64,000 nucleotides of DNA from Chryseosolibacter sp964551035 (GCA_964551035.1 CAZKBK010000026.1:1-64000), one strand, 5' to 3'; shown: positions 25,555 through 35,442, counted from the first letter of the stretch. Made by a program: numbers and translations. Notes: generated by a model not told the origin, from the sequence alone.

Positions 25555-26436
25555 CTACTTCTCCTGCCGGAAAAAAGCTTCCGCGTTTCTGAAGAATATT
25601 TTTTCCTTTTGTTCAGGGGAAAGAAACGAAATCCTTTCCACGGAATTGATGACAACGCCGATGTCGTTGTTATCGGATCCAAACATGATACGGTCTTCCA
25701 GGCCAGCATCCAGGAACGCGCGCAATATCGATTCAAACTGTTGTTCCGGAAGTATTCCCGGAAAGTTAATCGCCGAAATATCTGCGTAAACGTGCGGATA
25801 ATCCTCCATGACTGAAATCGCCTCTCCTACGTAGGGCGCGCCCCCATGCATGATCCATACCCTGATGCCGGGAAACCTGGCCAGGAGTGGTCGCAACAAC
25901 GCTGGATTGCCCATCGCTTCGGAAAAATTCGGACACCCATGATCCGGCCCGGCCGATCCGGTATGGATGCCTACGGGCAGGCCATATTTCATCGCAAGCC
26001 GGTAGTAGGGGAACATGGTACTGTCGGAGGATGAAATGCCATAATATTGGGTGAGCACCTCGCCCAGAAAATCAATCTTTCCTTCAATGATCTGTTGTTC
26101 CACCCACGCCACGTCAGGATAGTCGTTGCCTGCTTCATAGCACGCCTGGAGGCTGTAGGGTACCTTTCCATTTGGACAGGGCAGCATGAGGCCATATAGC
26201 AGCTCGAATGTGTTCTCTTGCGCGTATTCCTGCTGTAAAGGCCAGGACGTGCTTTCGCAGGCCTTGTACACGCCTGCGGAGGCAAGGGACGTCAACTGCG
26301 CACCTTTTGCCGGGCTCCCATGCACGTGTACATCGAATATTTTCCTTTCAGGCACATCAGGCCGGAACGCGACCAACCCGGAAACAACCAGTATGATGGC
26401 TACGGCAACGGCGTTTGGGTTTGGAGATTTTCTCAT
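25555..26436 (-). CDS. Amidohydrolase-family (TIM-barrel) protein with N-terminal anchor
   Basis: ATG 26436 gives MRKSPNPNAVAVAIILVVSG, a membrane anchor or signal, and 293 residues; longer starts at 26466 and 26550 add a polar extension. The mature protein is an amidohydrolase-type barrel: FDVHVHGS (metal-binding His37/His39), LPVGIHTGSAG, VWIMHGGAPY and IMFGSDNNDIG. It probably hydrolyses or decarboxylates a small cyclic or aromatic compound outside the inner membrane. It is the only minus-strand gene between MocR and the TonB-receptor operon. Confidence 0.85.
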   Translation of the reverse strand: MRKSPNPNAVAVAIILVVSGLVAFRPDVPERKIFDVHVHGSPAKGAQLTSLASAGVYKACESTSWPLQQEYAQENTFELLYGLMLPCPNGKVPYSLQACYEAGNDYPDVAWVEQQIIEGKIDFLGEVLTQYYGISSSDSTMFPYYRLAMKYGLPVGIHTGSAGPDHGCPNFSEAMGNPALLRPLLARFPGIRVWIMHGGAPYVGEAISVMEDYPHVYADISAINFPGILPEQQFESILRAFLDAGLEDRIMFGSDNNDIGVVINSVERISFLSPEQKEKIFFRNAEAFFRQEK

Positions 26437-26690
26437 TCGGGATGTTGGGATCTGATCAATAATCATCCGATGGCTGCGTACCTTCACCGGGAGGCGGCGC
26501 TCATCCGCCAGGAACCGATCTTCAAAATAGGGAAATTTTTCTTTGCGCACAGGCCGTAATGCGCCCTAAAGGCCAATGATCGATAAATCGGAGGCTGTCC
26601 TCGGATGTCCCGCGTGGTCCATACGCGCTCCACGGAGCCTGCTTTTTTGGAATCTTGGCTTTTTATTCTACTTTAGTCGATGTAACGATC

Positions 26691-27233
26691 GTGAGGAAGT
26701 TATTATCCATAGCGTTGACCGCAATTCTGGTGCTCCATGTACTTGGATACAATGCCTTATTTCTTGGCGCTTACTACAAGAATAATGCAGCCATGATGCG
26801 CGCGTTCGACTCAAACCGTTACGATCAATCGCGGACGCTCACCATCAAGGTTGCGGTTTCAATCCCCTATATGCCCGACCAATCCGGTTTTGAAAGGGTT
26901 GACGGTAAGTTTGTGCATAATGGAAAGCACTACCGGGTAATAAAACAGCGGTATGCCAGGGATACCCTCACCGTAGTCTGCCTGCGGGACACCGAGCTCC
27001 CCAAGATCGATAAGGCGCTTGCCAGCTACGTGAATACCTTCACCGATAAGGCAACCACCACCAAACATACGACCAAGATCAGCGTCAATTTTTTGAACGA
27101 TTACCTTCCCGCGGCGTTTTCCATCCGTCCCCTGGCAACCGGATGGGCCGCGAACCTAGTCCACAACACCAGCGGCGTAACTTTTATTCCGTCCTATACG
27201 GTGTCAATCATCCATCCTCCCGAGAGAACCTAG
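26691..27233 (+). CDS. Membrane-anchored hypothetical protein
   Basis: I choose GTG 26691 because it gives VRKLLSIALTAILVLHVLG, a basic-then-hydrophobic start typical of this small Bacteroidota family; a TTG at 26655 would add 12 residues. The 180-residue product has one N-terminal transmembrane segment and a beta-rich exported domain (LTIKVAVSIPYMPD, FVHNGKHYRVIKQRYARDTL, TVVCLRDTELPKIDKAL). No catalytic motif seen. Confidence 0.6.
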   Translation: MRKLLSIALTAILVLHVLGYNALFLGAYYKNNAAMMRAFDSNRYDQSRTLTIKVAVSIPYMPDQSGFERVDGKFVHNGKHYRVIKQRYARDTLTVVCLRDTELPKIDKALASYVNTFTDKATTTKHTTKISVNFLNDYLPAAFSIRPLATGWAANLVHNTSGVTFIPSYTVSIIHPPERT

Positions 27234-27332
27234 CGCGAAGCTTTGCGTATCCGTTACCTCCCTGGCATTGAGCCGGGTTGGTTTCCCTGTGCGTGGCATA
27301 CACGCGTGGAACGGGTACTCATTGCGGTATCC

Positions 27333-27352
27333 GGTATTTATGAAAAAATACC
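27333..27352 (+). terminator. Weak hairpin after the hypothetical gene
   Basis: GGTATTT and AAATACC form a 7-bp stem around an ATGAAA loop, about 100 nt after the stop at 27233. There is no clear T tract, so terminator activity is doubtful. Confidence 0.3.
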
Positions 27353-27463
27353 TTCGCGTCACTATTTGCTGACTCATCGTGATCTGCAAATCGAACAGGT
27401 TCCGTGGATTCCTTTTGGTTTGGGTTTTCCCCGGGCCTGTTCTTTACATAATACGTTTTCACC

Positions 27464-28033
27464 ATGCCATATATCCCACTTGAAGCGCACCTCCCTGGCA
27501 TCACAGGGCTGCTCGAATATCGAAAAGACAGCGCCCAGCCAATCCGTGACCTCACGCAACTGCTATTGAGGGGACCTTCCACCCTTACGGAAGGAGAACG
27601 GGAACTCATTGCAACGGTCGTATCCCACGCAAATGAATGTACATTCTGCACCACCGCGCACACCGCAGCCGCGGATGCGCTTCTCGGCGAATGTAATACT
27701 ACAGCAGCCATCAAGGGGAATATTGAAACGGCCCCGTTAAGTGAAAAGATGAAGGCCCTCCTCACCATCGCCAGGCAAACCCAGCAGGGCGGCAAAGCCG
27801 TAGACGGGGCGTCGATAATGCGGGCACGGAATGCAGGTGCCACCGACATCGAAATACATGATACGGTACTTATTTCGGCGCTCTTCTGTTTGTACAACCG
27901 GTACGTTGACGGTCTTGCCACACGCTTGCCGGATTCCCCGCAGTACTATGAAAGTCTGGCCGAGCGCCTTGTCACCAACGGGTATAAACGTCTGCCCCAG
28001 GGATACGATCACCTGAAAAAACAAGGACCCTGA
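27464..28033 (+). CDS. Carboxymuconolactone decarboxylase-family / peroxidase-related enzyme (copy 1)
   Basis: The 189-residue helical protein carries the AhpD-like CxxCxxxH active site (ECTFCTTAH) preceded by LTEGERELIATVVSHAN, and later GASIMRARNAGATDIEIHD and LYNRYVDGLA, typical of the peroxidase-related branch of the CMD family. These small enzymes reduce peroxides or process lactones. It is 37 nt upstream of a TonB receptor gene and is the first of three paralogues in the operon (27464-34306). Confidence 0.87.
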   Translation: MPYIPLEAHLPGITGLLEYRKDSAQPIRDLTQLLLRGPSTLTEGERELIATVVSHANECTFCTTAHTAAADALLGECNTTAAIKGNIETAPLSEKMKALLTIARQTQQGGKAVDGASIMRARNAGATDIEIHDTVLISALFCLYNRYVDGLATRLPDSPQYYESLAERLVTNGYKRLPQGYDHLKKQGP

Positions 28034-28070
28034 CATCCAACGCACACCAACAACCTAACCAAACCCCCTT

Positions 28071-30833
28071 ATGAAAAAACTTTTACCGGTCGCTCTTTTG
28101 TTTTGCGTTACAACCGCCTATTGCCAGGTCTCCAGAATTACGGGTACGGTAACCGATGAGATGAACAGGCCCGTCGCCGGCGCAAACATTCTTATTGAAG
28201 GAACGGTTGCCGGCACCGTAAGTAATACAGATGGCAAGTTTGAGCTAAGCACCCCACAAGCGCCTCCTTTCACGATAATCGTGTCAATAGTAGGCTATCA
28301 ACGACAGGCCCTGGAAATCACAACGGTATCCCCTGACCTTTCGATCAAGTTGGCAGAATCAACCGAAGTGATCGACGAAGTGGTCGTTTCCGCCTCAAGG
28401 GTCGAGGAAAGCATTCTCGAGTCTCCCGTCAGTATAGAAAAAATGAATTTGCGTGACATTCAACAAACGCCTTCCGTTTCTTTCTACGATGCCCTTGAAA
28501 ACCTGAAGGGTGTCGAAATGGTAACAAGCGGGCTCACGTTCAAGCAAATCAACACCCGAGGGTTCAACCATACCGGCAACTCCAGATTTCTTCAACTGGT
28601 TGATGGCGTAGATAACCAGACTCCCGGGCTTGGATTTTCCGTTGGCAATCTATTCGGATCGTCGGATCTCGACATGGAGAGCGCCGAACTTATACCTGGC
28701 GCCGCTTCTGCGTTGTATGGTCCGGTGGCCTTCAATGGTGTGTTGATGATGCGAACGAAGGATCCATTTCTATACCAGGGGCTGAGCGCACAGGCGAAAC
28801 TGGGCGTTAATCATATCGGGGAAGCGTATTCCGATCCTCACCTGTTGAACGAGTATTCGATCCGATACGCAAAAGCCTTCAATAACCGCTTCGCTTTCAA
28901 AGTCAATGCTTCCTACTTATCCGGGCTCGACTTTTTCGCAACGGACTATACGGACGTGGATCCCGGTACCCCGGTTGAACAGCGCGGTGACGACAACCCG
29001 GCACGGAATGCGCTCAACGTCTATGGAGACGACGAAGCAAGAACCATTGAAGGTGTAGGCGCCGTGTCAAGGACAGGATACGAAGAGCGACACCTTACCG
29101 ATTATGGCGTATACAGTTTGAAGCTAAACGGCGCCATTCACTACAGAATCTCGGAAAACATGGAACTTGCCTACCAGTACAATTTTGGTCAGGGCACAGC
29201 CAACTACACGGGCAGTAATCGCTTTTCGATCAATAACTTTACGTTGCAGCAGCACAAGCTCGAGTTGAGAGGATCTAATTATTTCATCAGGGCATACTCG
29301 ACTGCCGAAGATTCACACGACTCTTACAATGCCAAAGGCCTCGGTCAACTCATCAACAAAACGTGGGTGCGCGACCTTAACGGAAACATTGTGCCGGAAA
29401 GTCAGGCAGACGACATGTGGTTTACCAGATATGGGGAAGCCTTCCTTGGGAATATTGCCGGTGTCTCTGCCGGAAGTCATGATGCGGCAAGGGCCTTTGC
29501 AGATGAGGGTCGATTCCTGCCGGGAAGCGCTGAATTCAATACGCAAAAAGAACGATTGATCAGGACCCAGGGCCTGAGCGGCGCCGGAATTCTGAGCCAG
29601 AGTGCCCTCTACCACCTGGAAGGCCAGTACGATTTTTCCAAAAACTTTGATGTGGTGGAGTTGCTGGTTGGCGGAAATTTCCGTCGCTACGACATGTTCA
29701 CCAACGGAACCTTGTTTGATGACAAAGGAGGCAACATTCTTATTGACGAAGGCGGGGCTTTCCTGCAGTTGGGAAAGAAACTTTTAAATGAAAACCTGAA
29801 GCTTGCCGCGTCAATCCGATACGACAAAAACCAGAATTTCAAAGGGCGACTTACGCCGAGGATGTCGGCGGTATACACGATGGCAAGCAACCATCACTTC
29901 AGGACCTCCTATCAAACCGGGTTTCGGAACCCGACCCCGGGCGATCAATACATCAAACTGAACGCCGGCCCGATCACGATCCTCGGAGGCGTTCCCGATA
30001 ATAGCGAGGGGATGACCGTCTACGAAAACTCCTTCACCACAGCCTCCCTTGGACCATTCTTTGGCGCGTTCCAGCAAGCCATGCAGGAAGGTGCTACGCC
30101 CCAGGACGCCCTCATGCAGGCAAAAGATCTTCTTGTCAAGTCGGATGTCGACTACATCAAGCCGGAAAGGGTTAAAGTCTTTGAGCTTGGCTACAAGGGC
30201 ATGTTCAGCAACAATCTCGTGATTGATGCCAATTACTATTTCTCAAGCTACACCGATTTCCTGCTGAACCAGGTTGTCATGGAACCCCAAAGCGCGGTGC
30301 TGGCCCCGGATGGTTCGATCAATCCACAGGCAGCCATGGACCTCCTGAACGGCGACAGTCATCTATACCAGCTTTACACCAACGCAACGGATGTGGTGAC
30401 GGCCCAGGGCGCCACCCTGGGAGTGACGTACGTCTTGCCGAAAGACTACGTGATAGGCGCAAATGCTACACTGGCCACCTTCAACATCCGCGATGCGAAC
30501 CCTAACAACGTCCCGGGGTTCAATACCCCAAAGTATAAGACCGCCGTTACGTTCGGCAACAGCGAGGTTACGGAAACCCTCGGCTTCAATATCGCATGGA
30601 GGTGGCAGGACGCGTACGACTGGTATGGCACCTTCAACCAGATGAGACCCGGCCGTATTGAAGCATTCTCGATTGTCGATGCACAGGTCAGCTACAAACT
30701 GATTCCCATCAAGTCCAGGATAAAGATTGGCGCAAGCAACTTGTTCAACAACCAGGTATACCAGGCATATGGGTCGCCTTCTGTTGGCGCAATCTACTAC
30801 GTTAGCCTGACCTTCGATCAATTGCTGCGTTGA
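28071..30833 (+). CDS. TonB-dependent outer-membrane receptor
   Basis: The 920-residue receptor has a signal peptide (MKKLLPVALLFCVTTAYC), a carboxypeptidase-like regulatory domain (about 20-105), a TonB/plug region beginning DEVVVSASRVEESILESPVS and a 22-strand barrel ending YYVSLTFDQLLR. There is no adjacent SusD, unlike the two SusC proteins of the window. It ends in a one-base TGATG overlap with the MFS gene, so both are translated together. It probably imports a small ligand whose metabolism is encoded by the flanking CMD, MFS and DUF3179 genes. Confidence 0.93.
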   Translation: MKKLLPVALLFCVTTAYCQVSRITGTVTDEMNRPVAGANILIEGTVAGTVSNTDGKFELSTPQAPPFTIIVSIVGYQRQALEITTVSPDLSIKLAESTEVIDEVVVSASRVEESILESPVSIEKMNLRDIQQTPSVSFYDALENLKGVEMVTSGLTFKQINTRGFNHTGNSRFLQLVDGVDNQTPGLGFSVGNLFGSSDLDMESAELIPGAASALYGPVAFNGVLMMRTKDPFLYQGLSAQAKLGVNHIGEAYSDPHLLNEYSIRYAKAFNNRFAFKVNASYLSGLDFFATDYTDVDPGTPVEQRGDDNPARNALNVYGDDEARTIEGVGAVSRTGYEERHLTDYGVYSLKLNGAIHYRISENMELAYQYNFGQGTANYTGSNRFSINNFTLQQHKLELRGSNYFIRAYSTAEDSHDSYNAKGLGQLINKTWVRDLNGNIVPESQADDMWFTRYGEAFLGNIAGVSAGSHDAARAFADEGRFLPGSAEFNTQKERLIRTQGLSGAGILSQSALYHLEGQYDFSKNFDVVELLVGGNFRRYDMFTNGTLFDDKGGNILIDEGGAFLQLGKKLLNENLKLAASIRYDKNQNFKGRLTPRMSAVYTMASNHHFRTSYQTGFRNPTPGDQYIKLNAGPITILGGVPDNSEGMTVYENSFTTASLGPFFGAFQQAMQEGATPQDALMQAKDLLVKSDVDYIKPERVKVFELGYKGMFSNNLVIDANYYFSSYTDFLLNQVVMEPQSAVLAPDGSINPQAAMDLLNGDSHLYQLYTNATDVVTAQGATLGVTYVLPKDYVIGANATLATFNIRDANPNNVPGFNTPKYKTAVTFGNSEVTETLGFNIAWRWQDAYDWYGTFNQMRPGRIEAFSIVDAQVSYKLIPIKSRIKIGASNLFNNQVYQAYGSPSVGAIYYVSLTFDQLLR

Positions 30834-32059
30834 TGAGCAGCGAGGGCGTTGTTGTAAGAGAACGCGAATCCGTCCGGATCGACGGCACGCTTTGGGCATC
30901 CTTTCTGGTTTGCCTCCTGTGCAACATCGGCGCCGGTCTTGTTTCCACGTTGATGTCAGCGTACCTTCCTCCGGCGGTCCTGGAGTTAACGGGGAGGGCA
31001 AATGCAGCAGACCTCAGCACCATCAGCGCCTATATCCAGTCACTCTACATCGCGGGCTGGGCCGCCGGCGGTTTTTTCTGGGGATTCATCAGTGACAAGA
31101 TCGGGCGGGTAAAAGCCCTGGCCCTTTCCGTGGGACTCTTTGGCTTATTCACCTTTGCCATTTCATTCGCCCCCTCCTGGGAATATGTGGTCCTGCTGAG
31201 GTTGTTGTCCGGCCTTGCTGTTGGCGGCATTCTCGTGATCACCCCCACCCTGCTCTTCGAGATCTGGCCGGCCAGTACCAGGGCCGTTGTCATTGGAATT
31301 GATTCCATAGGTTTCCCTGTCGGAATTTTTTCATCCGGATTGGTTACGGTACTCGTGACGAACTGGCGGGACGCCTTTCTTGCCGGCCTGTTGCCGCTGG
31401 CTCTTGGAATTGTTGCATTGCTGATATTGAAAGAGTCAGACCGTTGGAAACATTCCGCGACCAACGCGGGAAATGAGCCCGCGACACATCGTGATAGAAC
31501 AAATCTGATAAAAGGATCGATCATCTTTGGATCAATGCTGATCGGTTTATGGGGCATGTTCTCGTGGATTCCAACGTGGGTCCAAAGTCTGCTCGAGACT
31601 TCAGATGGACAAAACGAACGAGGTATCGCCATGATGCTTCTTGGTATTGGCGGCCTCGCCGGAGGGTTTATTTCCGGCTGGGTGTCAAAGGCCCTCGGCG
31701 TCAGGCGTGCGATGATGCTCTGCTTTGGCGGATGTGTGGTGATATCGATGCTGCTTTTTGGATTGAACCGCACATTTTCAAACGTGATCTACGTCGAACT
31801 TGCGCTCCTCTCGTTCTTCTTTGGAATTAGCCAGGGCTTGCTTTCCATCTACATTCCACAACTTTTTCCCGTAAGGATACGAGGGACGTTCACGGGTATA
31901 TGCTTTAATATCGGAAGGATCGTGACTGCGGTTGCCATATTTTTTGTTGGCGTTCTCGTCACATTTTTTGGCGGATACGGCAATACGCTGCTCGCCTTTA
32001 CCGGAATTTTTGTTATTGGCTTTTTAACCATGGTGTTATCGAAGAATACTAAAACCTAA
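30833..32059 (+). CDS. Major facilitator superfamily transporter
   Basis: The 408-residue, 12-helix transporter starts at the ATG that overlaps the receptor stop. Motif A is GFFWGFISDKIGRVKALAL (about 78-96), with a related copy after helix 7 (GGFISGWVSKALGVRRAMML). It looks like the sugar/aromatic-acid branch of MFS. It likely moves the ligand or its product across the inner membrane after TonB-dependent uptake. Next gene 8 nt away. Confidence 0.9.
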   Translation: MSSEGVVVRERESVRIDGTLWASFLVCLLCNIGAGLVSTLMSAYLPPAVLELTGRANAADLSTISAYIQSLYIAGWAAGGFFWGFISDKIGRVKALALSVGLFGLFTFAISFAPSWEYVVLLRLLSGLAVGGILVITPTLLFEIWPASTRAVVIGIDSIGFPVGIFSSGLVTVLVTNWRDAFLAGLLPLALGIVALLILKESDRWKHSATNAGNEPATHRDRTNLIKGSIIFGSMLIGLWGMFSWIPTWVQSLLETSDGQNERGIAMMLLGIGGLAGGFISGWVSKALGVRRAMMLCFGGCVVISMLLFGLNRTFSNVIYVELALLSFFFGISQGLLSIYIPQLFPVRIRGTFTGICFNIGRIVTAVAIFFVGVLVTFFGGYGNTLLAFTGIFVIGFLTMVLSKNTKT

Positions 32060-32067
32060 GATCAAAT

Positions 32068-32619
32068 ATGGCCCATATCGCAGTACCGGAAGGTGTTCCG
32101 GGAATTAGGAGTCTGGCGATGTTCAGACCGGAAACCGGCAAACATCTCTACCAGCTTGCACAGGTTTTGTTGCGAGACCCGTCGCCGCTCAGTCCCGCCG
32201 AAAGGGAGCTTATCGCGGCCCATGTCTCCGCCCGGAACGCGTGTGTGTTCTGCATGAGCAGTCATGCGGCAGCCGCCCGCGAGCTTTACAGGGATGAACG
32301 CGACGTCGTGGATTGTGTGATTCATGGTAAAGATCATCCGGGCTTGTCCCTGAAAATGAAGGCGCTGTTGAATATAGCGGGCAAGGTGCAGCAAAGCGGG
32401 AAACTTGTGTCAGCCGATGATGTCGCCGAAGCGAGGAAGCACGGCGCGGAAGACCGTGACATTCACGACACTGTCCTGATCGCAGCGACCTTCTCGATGT
32501 TCAATCGATACGTTGACGGCCTTGCATCATTCACGCCCGAGGATCCGGCCGCGTATGAACCCATGGGGAAACGCCTTGCCGCCGTTGGATATGTTTTACC
32601 ACAAGAACAAAAAGAATAA
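32068..32619 (+). CDS. Carboxymuconolactone decarboxylase-family / peroxidase-related enzyme (copy 2)
   Basis: The 183-residue protein has the same layout as copy 1: MAHIAVPEGVPGIRSLAMFR, LSPAERELIAAHVSARN, the CxxCxxxH site ACVFCMSSH, AEARKHGAEDRDIHDTV and FNRYVDGLASF. It overlaps the third copy by a single base (TAATG), so the two are translationally coupled. The pair may form homo- or hetero-oligomers, the usual state of this family. Confidence 0.88.
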   Translation: MAHIAVPEGVPGIRSLAMFRPETGKHLYQLAQVLLRDPSPLSPAERELIAAHVSARNACVFCMSSHAAAARELYRDERDVVDCVIHGKDHPGLSLKMKALLNIAGKVQQSGKLVSADDVAEARKHGAEDRDIHDTVLIAATFSMFNRYVDGLASFTPEDPAAYEPMGKRLAAVGYVLPQEQKE

Positions 32620-33167
32620 TGGCACACATCAATTTACCGGAAGGGCTGCCGGGAATCAGGGGCCCAATGGCATTCAGACCTGAGACAGCGAAGCCGCTCA
32701 ACGAACTCGCGGAAGTTTTACTTCGCAGCGAGAACACGCTCACGCGCGGTGAACGGGAAGTTATTGCAACGTATGTGTCCTATCTAAACGATTGTTTCTT
32801 TTGCCAGAACGCGCATGGCGGGCTTGCACAGCACTACCTCGGATGCGACCTCGAACAAATGGATAACATCAAGGCGAACCCGGAAAGCGCGCCCCTACCG
32901 GACAAGTTAAAAGCGCTCCTCGGGATTGCCGCAAGTACTCAAAAAGGCGGGAAACATGTTACCGCCGAGCAAATCGAGCGGGCCAAGGCGTCCGGCGCAA
33001 GCGACCAGGAAATTCATGATACCGTGCTGATTGCGGCTGCGTTTTGCATGTTCAATCGCTATGTCGACGGCCTCGGGACCTGGGCCCCGGAGGATCGCAT
33101 GTTTTATGTTAACCGCGCCAAAGCCAGGGCCGCGGAAGGCTACGCCAATTACAACCCCTATAATTGA
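32619..33167 (+). CDS. Carboxymuconolactone decarboxylase-family / peroxidase-related enzyme (copy 3)
   Basis: The 182-residue paralogue starts MAHINLPEGLPGIRGPMAFR, nearly identical in design to copy 2, with LTRGEREVIATYVSYLND, the CxxCxxxH site DCFFCQNAH, and MFNRYVDGLGTWAPED. Copies 2 and 3 are closer to each other than to copy 1 by eye, so a tandem duplication is likely. It overlaps the DUF3179 gene by one base. Confidence 0.88.
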   Translation: MAHINLPEGLPGIRGPMAFRPETAKPLNELAEVLLRSENTLTRGEREVIATYVSYLNDCFFCQNAHGGLAQHYLGCDLEQMDNIKANPESAPLPDKLKALLGIAASTQKGGKHVTAEQIERAKASGASDQEIHDTVLIAAAFCMFNRYVDGLGTWAPEDRMFYVNRAKARAAEGYANYNPYN

Positions 33168-34306
33168 TGAAAGTTCTGTTTTACATCGGCCTCGGTTGCC
33201 TTGCCGTCTTCGAAGTCTTGAACGTCTACTTTATCATGCCGCTGCCCGGCAGCCAACAAATGGACGTAGTTGACTTCGCTTATTTCATCTATAGCTATCG
33301 GTGGGTATTTCGGATCGCGTTTGTCCTGATGGTCCTCGCCGGATCTTTTTCGGCGCTGCGAACGCGGAGCTTATGGATTCCGCTCGCGGCCGTCGTGCCG
33401 GTTCTTGCCATTGTCTATGCGTTCAATTTCAAAATGACGGCAGATCGAATGTTTCTACAGCCGGAGACCCTGACTTTCAAATCAAGAGCCGAAAATGCGC
33501 TGACGGACAGCAGCCTCGTCATCGCCGTAAGTCATAACTTCCGCGCAAAAGCCTACCCGGTACGTTACATTCAATACCATCACCAGGTACGGGATACCAT
33601 CGCCGGCAGGGCCATCATGGTTACGTATTGCAACGTCTGCAGGACAGGACGGGTATTCGAGCCCATGGTGGACGGAAAGCCGGAAAAGTTCAGGCTGGTA
33701 GGAATGGACCATTTCAATGCCATGTTCGAAGATGAAACCACCGGGAGTTGGTGGCGTCAGGCTACCGGCGAGGCGATCACCGGGCCGTTGAAAGGGAAGG
33801 CATTACCGGAAGTTGCATCGAATCAGTATACGTTGAACAAGTTCTTTTCCCTCTATCCTTTCGGGGAAGTCATGCAGGCAGAAACCGTTTCCAAAGAAAG
33901 CTACGACACGCTGGGGCGTTTTGAAAAAGGCAAAAGTGAAAGTGATCTGACCAGGACAGATTCGGCTTCCTGGAACGATAAATCATGGGTTGTGGGCGTT
34001 GTTGCTGACAACGATACCAAGGCGTACGACTGGAATGACCTGAAAGAAAGGCGGGTAATCAACGACCGGGTCGGATCGACACCCGTGGTCCTTGCGGTGG
34101 CGTCGGACGACCAGAGTTTCGCCGCCTTCCGGCGAAATGAGGGCGAGGAGTTCCATCTCAGCAATGATTCGCTTATCAGCATGGAGCGGAAATTCGACCT
34201 AGCGGGCCGCGGAGAAAACGGCATCAGGGCACTGGCGCTGCGAAGTTACCAGGAATTCTGGCATAGCTGGAAGCAATTCCATCCGGCCACGGAAGTGTAC
34301 AGGTAG
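33167..34306 (+). CDS. DUF3179 domain-containing membrane protein
   Basis: The 379-residue protein (from ATG 33167) has about three N-terminal transmembrane helices (to residue about 85) and then a DUF3179 domain with its signature IMVTYCNVCRTGRVFEPMVD, plus FEDETTGSWWRQATGEAITG, LNKFFSLYPFGE and GVVADNDTKAYDWNDL. The function of DUF3179 is unknown; the conserved Cys pair suggests metal or redox chemistry outside the membrane. It closes the operon that begins with CMD copy 1. Confidence 0.9.
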   Translation: MKVLFYIGLGCLAVFEVLNVYFIMPLPGSQQMDVVDFAYFIYSYRWVFRIAFVLMVLAGSFSALRTRSLWIPLAAVVPVLAIVYAFNFKMTADRMFLQPETLTFKSRAENALTDSSLVIAVSHNFRAKAYPVRYIQYHHQVRDTIAGRAIMVTYCNVCRTGRVFEPMVDGKPEKFRLVGMDHFNAMFEDETTGSWWRQATGEAITGPLKGKALPEVASNQYTLNKFFSLYPFGEVMQAETVSKESYDTLGRFEKGKSESDLTRTDSASWNDKSWVVGVVADNDTKAYDWNDLKERRVINDRVGSTPVVLAVASDDQSFAAFRRNEGEEFHLSNDSLISMERKFDLAGRGENGIRALALRSYQEFWHSWKQFHPATEVYR

Positions 34307-34531
34307 TCGAACTCAAGAGCCGGGAGGAAGTTGCGTTACGAGGCCCGACGCACATTTGGAGAGACTTTATGCGAGGGTAGTCCTGAAGTTCGGGATGCTG
34401 GCGTCGAATAATGGGATGATCGGGTAGCTAAGCCGGATACACCTTATGTGGTTCGTGTTCTTCGAAGGGGACGTGCTCCACCACAGAGGATTTTGACGGT
34501 CAATCAATCGTCCATGCACGGGAGCAAAAAA

Positions 34532-34560
34532 GAACCCATCTCTAAAATTGAGATGGGTTC
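34532..34560 (-). terminator. Rho-independent terminator of the SusC/D operon
   Basis: GAACCCATCTC and GAGATGGGTTC form a perfect 11-bp stem with a 7-nt loop. Read on the minus strand it is followed by a run of T (TTTTTT), and it lies 28 nt after the end of the last gene of the minus-strand operon at 34588. A very good intrinsic terminator. Confidence 0.9.
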
Positions 34561-34587
34561 CAGATATTTGTCGAAGAAAGGGGTGCG

Positions 34588-35412
34588 TTATGATTCAGGC
34601 ACAAATACCCACGTCCAACCCGTTCCTGCGCTATTGGTGCCGGTGTGAAGAACAAGTCTATCGGAAGTCAGTTCAACAATGGTGTATTCACCGGCAGCGT
34701 TGCCACTACCTTGCTCTGATGCACCCAATATATTGATGCCACCTCCAACGTAAAGCTTGCTAAAGCTCGAGTTGAACCTGAACGTGCCTTTCGTGCCCGC
34801 ATCGCCGTCGTTGGCGTAGGTGGTCAAATTTGCAGCGCCATTCAAGTCAAAAACCATCTTGCCGCCGACATCCGCCGGGGGGCAGCAAGTGCCGCCGGCA
34901 TTCCACCATAAGCCCCATGGATTGGCGGGGTCGGACATGAACCACCACTGTCCATCATCACCCCCCTGGCCGTCGAATACCCACGTCTTTCCCTCAAGGT
35001 TTTCCCCTACCAGGTCATAGAATGGATCATCGACGGGATTGTCCGTCACCTGCACATTGACTTGTACAGTCTTGGTAACGTACTCGCGATTAGACGGATC
35101 CCCGCCCGAAATCAGAGGCGTTGCGACATAGTAAGTAAATTCAAGGTCACCAATAAACGGGCTGATAAAGGATACTTCATTGGTGTACGCCTTGTCGAGT
35201 TTGTAATCCCAATAGCCATATACTCCCGGCGTGGTCATTTTGAGCGTCAGACCATTGCCGGTACCGTTGGAGGACTGAACGACCTCCACTTGAATGTCCT
35301 CGGGCCGGAAGGTATTTTCCAATATCTCCCGGTCTTCGATCGGGTTACAGGCGCTCATGAATACCATCGCACCTGCCACCGCCAACGTTGTTATATTCTT
35401 AATCGTTTTCAT
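34588..35412 (-). CDS. Surface lipoprotein, glycan-binding-like (third gene of SusC/D operon)
   Basis: The 274-residue lipoprotein has a signal peptide ending FMSAC (Cys21). Residues about 50-125 look like a PKD/Ig-type domain; the C-terminal half is Trp/Gly-rich (GKTWVFDGQGGDDGQWWFMS, NPWGLWWNAGGTCCPPAD) and ends AGTGWTWVFVPES. In Bacteroidota the third gene behind susC-susD is often a SusE/SusF-like surface glycan-binding protein, the role inferred here. The CC pair in the loop is notable. It is followed by the strong terminator. Confidence 0.75.
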   Translation of the reverse strand: MKTIKNITTLAVAGAMVFMSACNPIEDREILENTFRPEDIQVEVVQSSNGTGNGLTLKMTTPGVYGYWDYKLDKAYTNEVSFISPFIGDLEFTYYVATPLISGGDPSNREYVTKTVQVNVQVTDNPVDDPFYDLVGENLEGKTWVFDGQGGDDGQWWFMSDPANPWGLWWNAGGTCCPPADVGGKMVFDLNGAANLTTYANDGDAGTKGTFRFNSSFSKLYVGGGINILGASEQGSGNAAGEYTIVELTSDRLVLHTGTNSAGTGWTWVFVPES

Positions 35413-35442
35413 ATCTGTTTACTTTTAAGGCCAGGCCAATAG

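Noticed and set aside
34307..34531. AAGCCGGATACA...TGTGGTTC looks faintly like a group II intron domain-V-type stem
   Set aside because: The stem is imperfect and no reverse transcriptase or intron boundary is present; no gene seen in this stretch.
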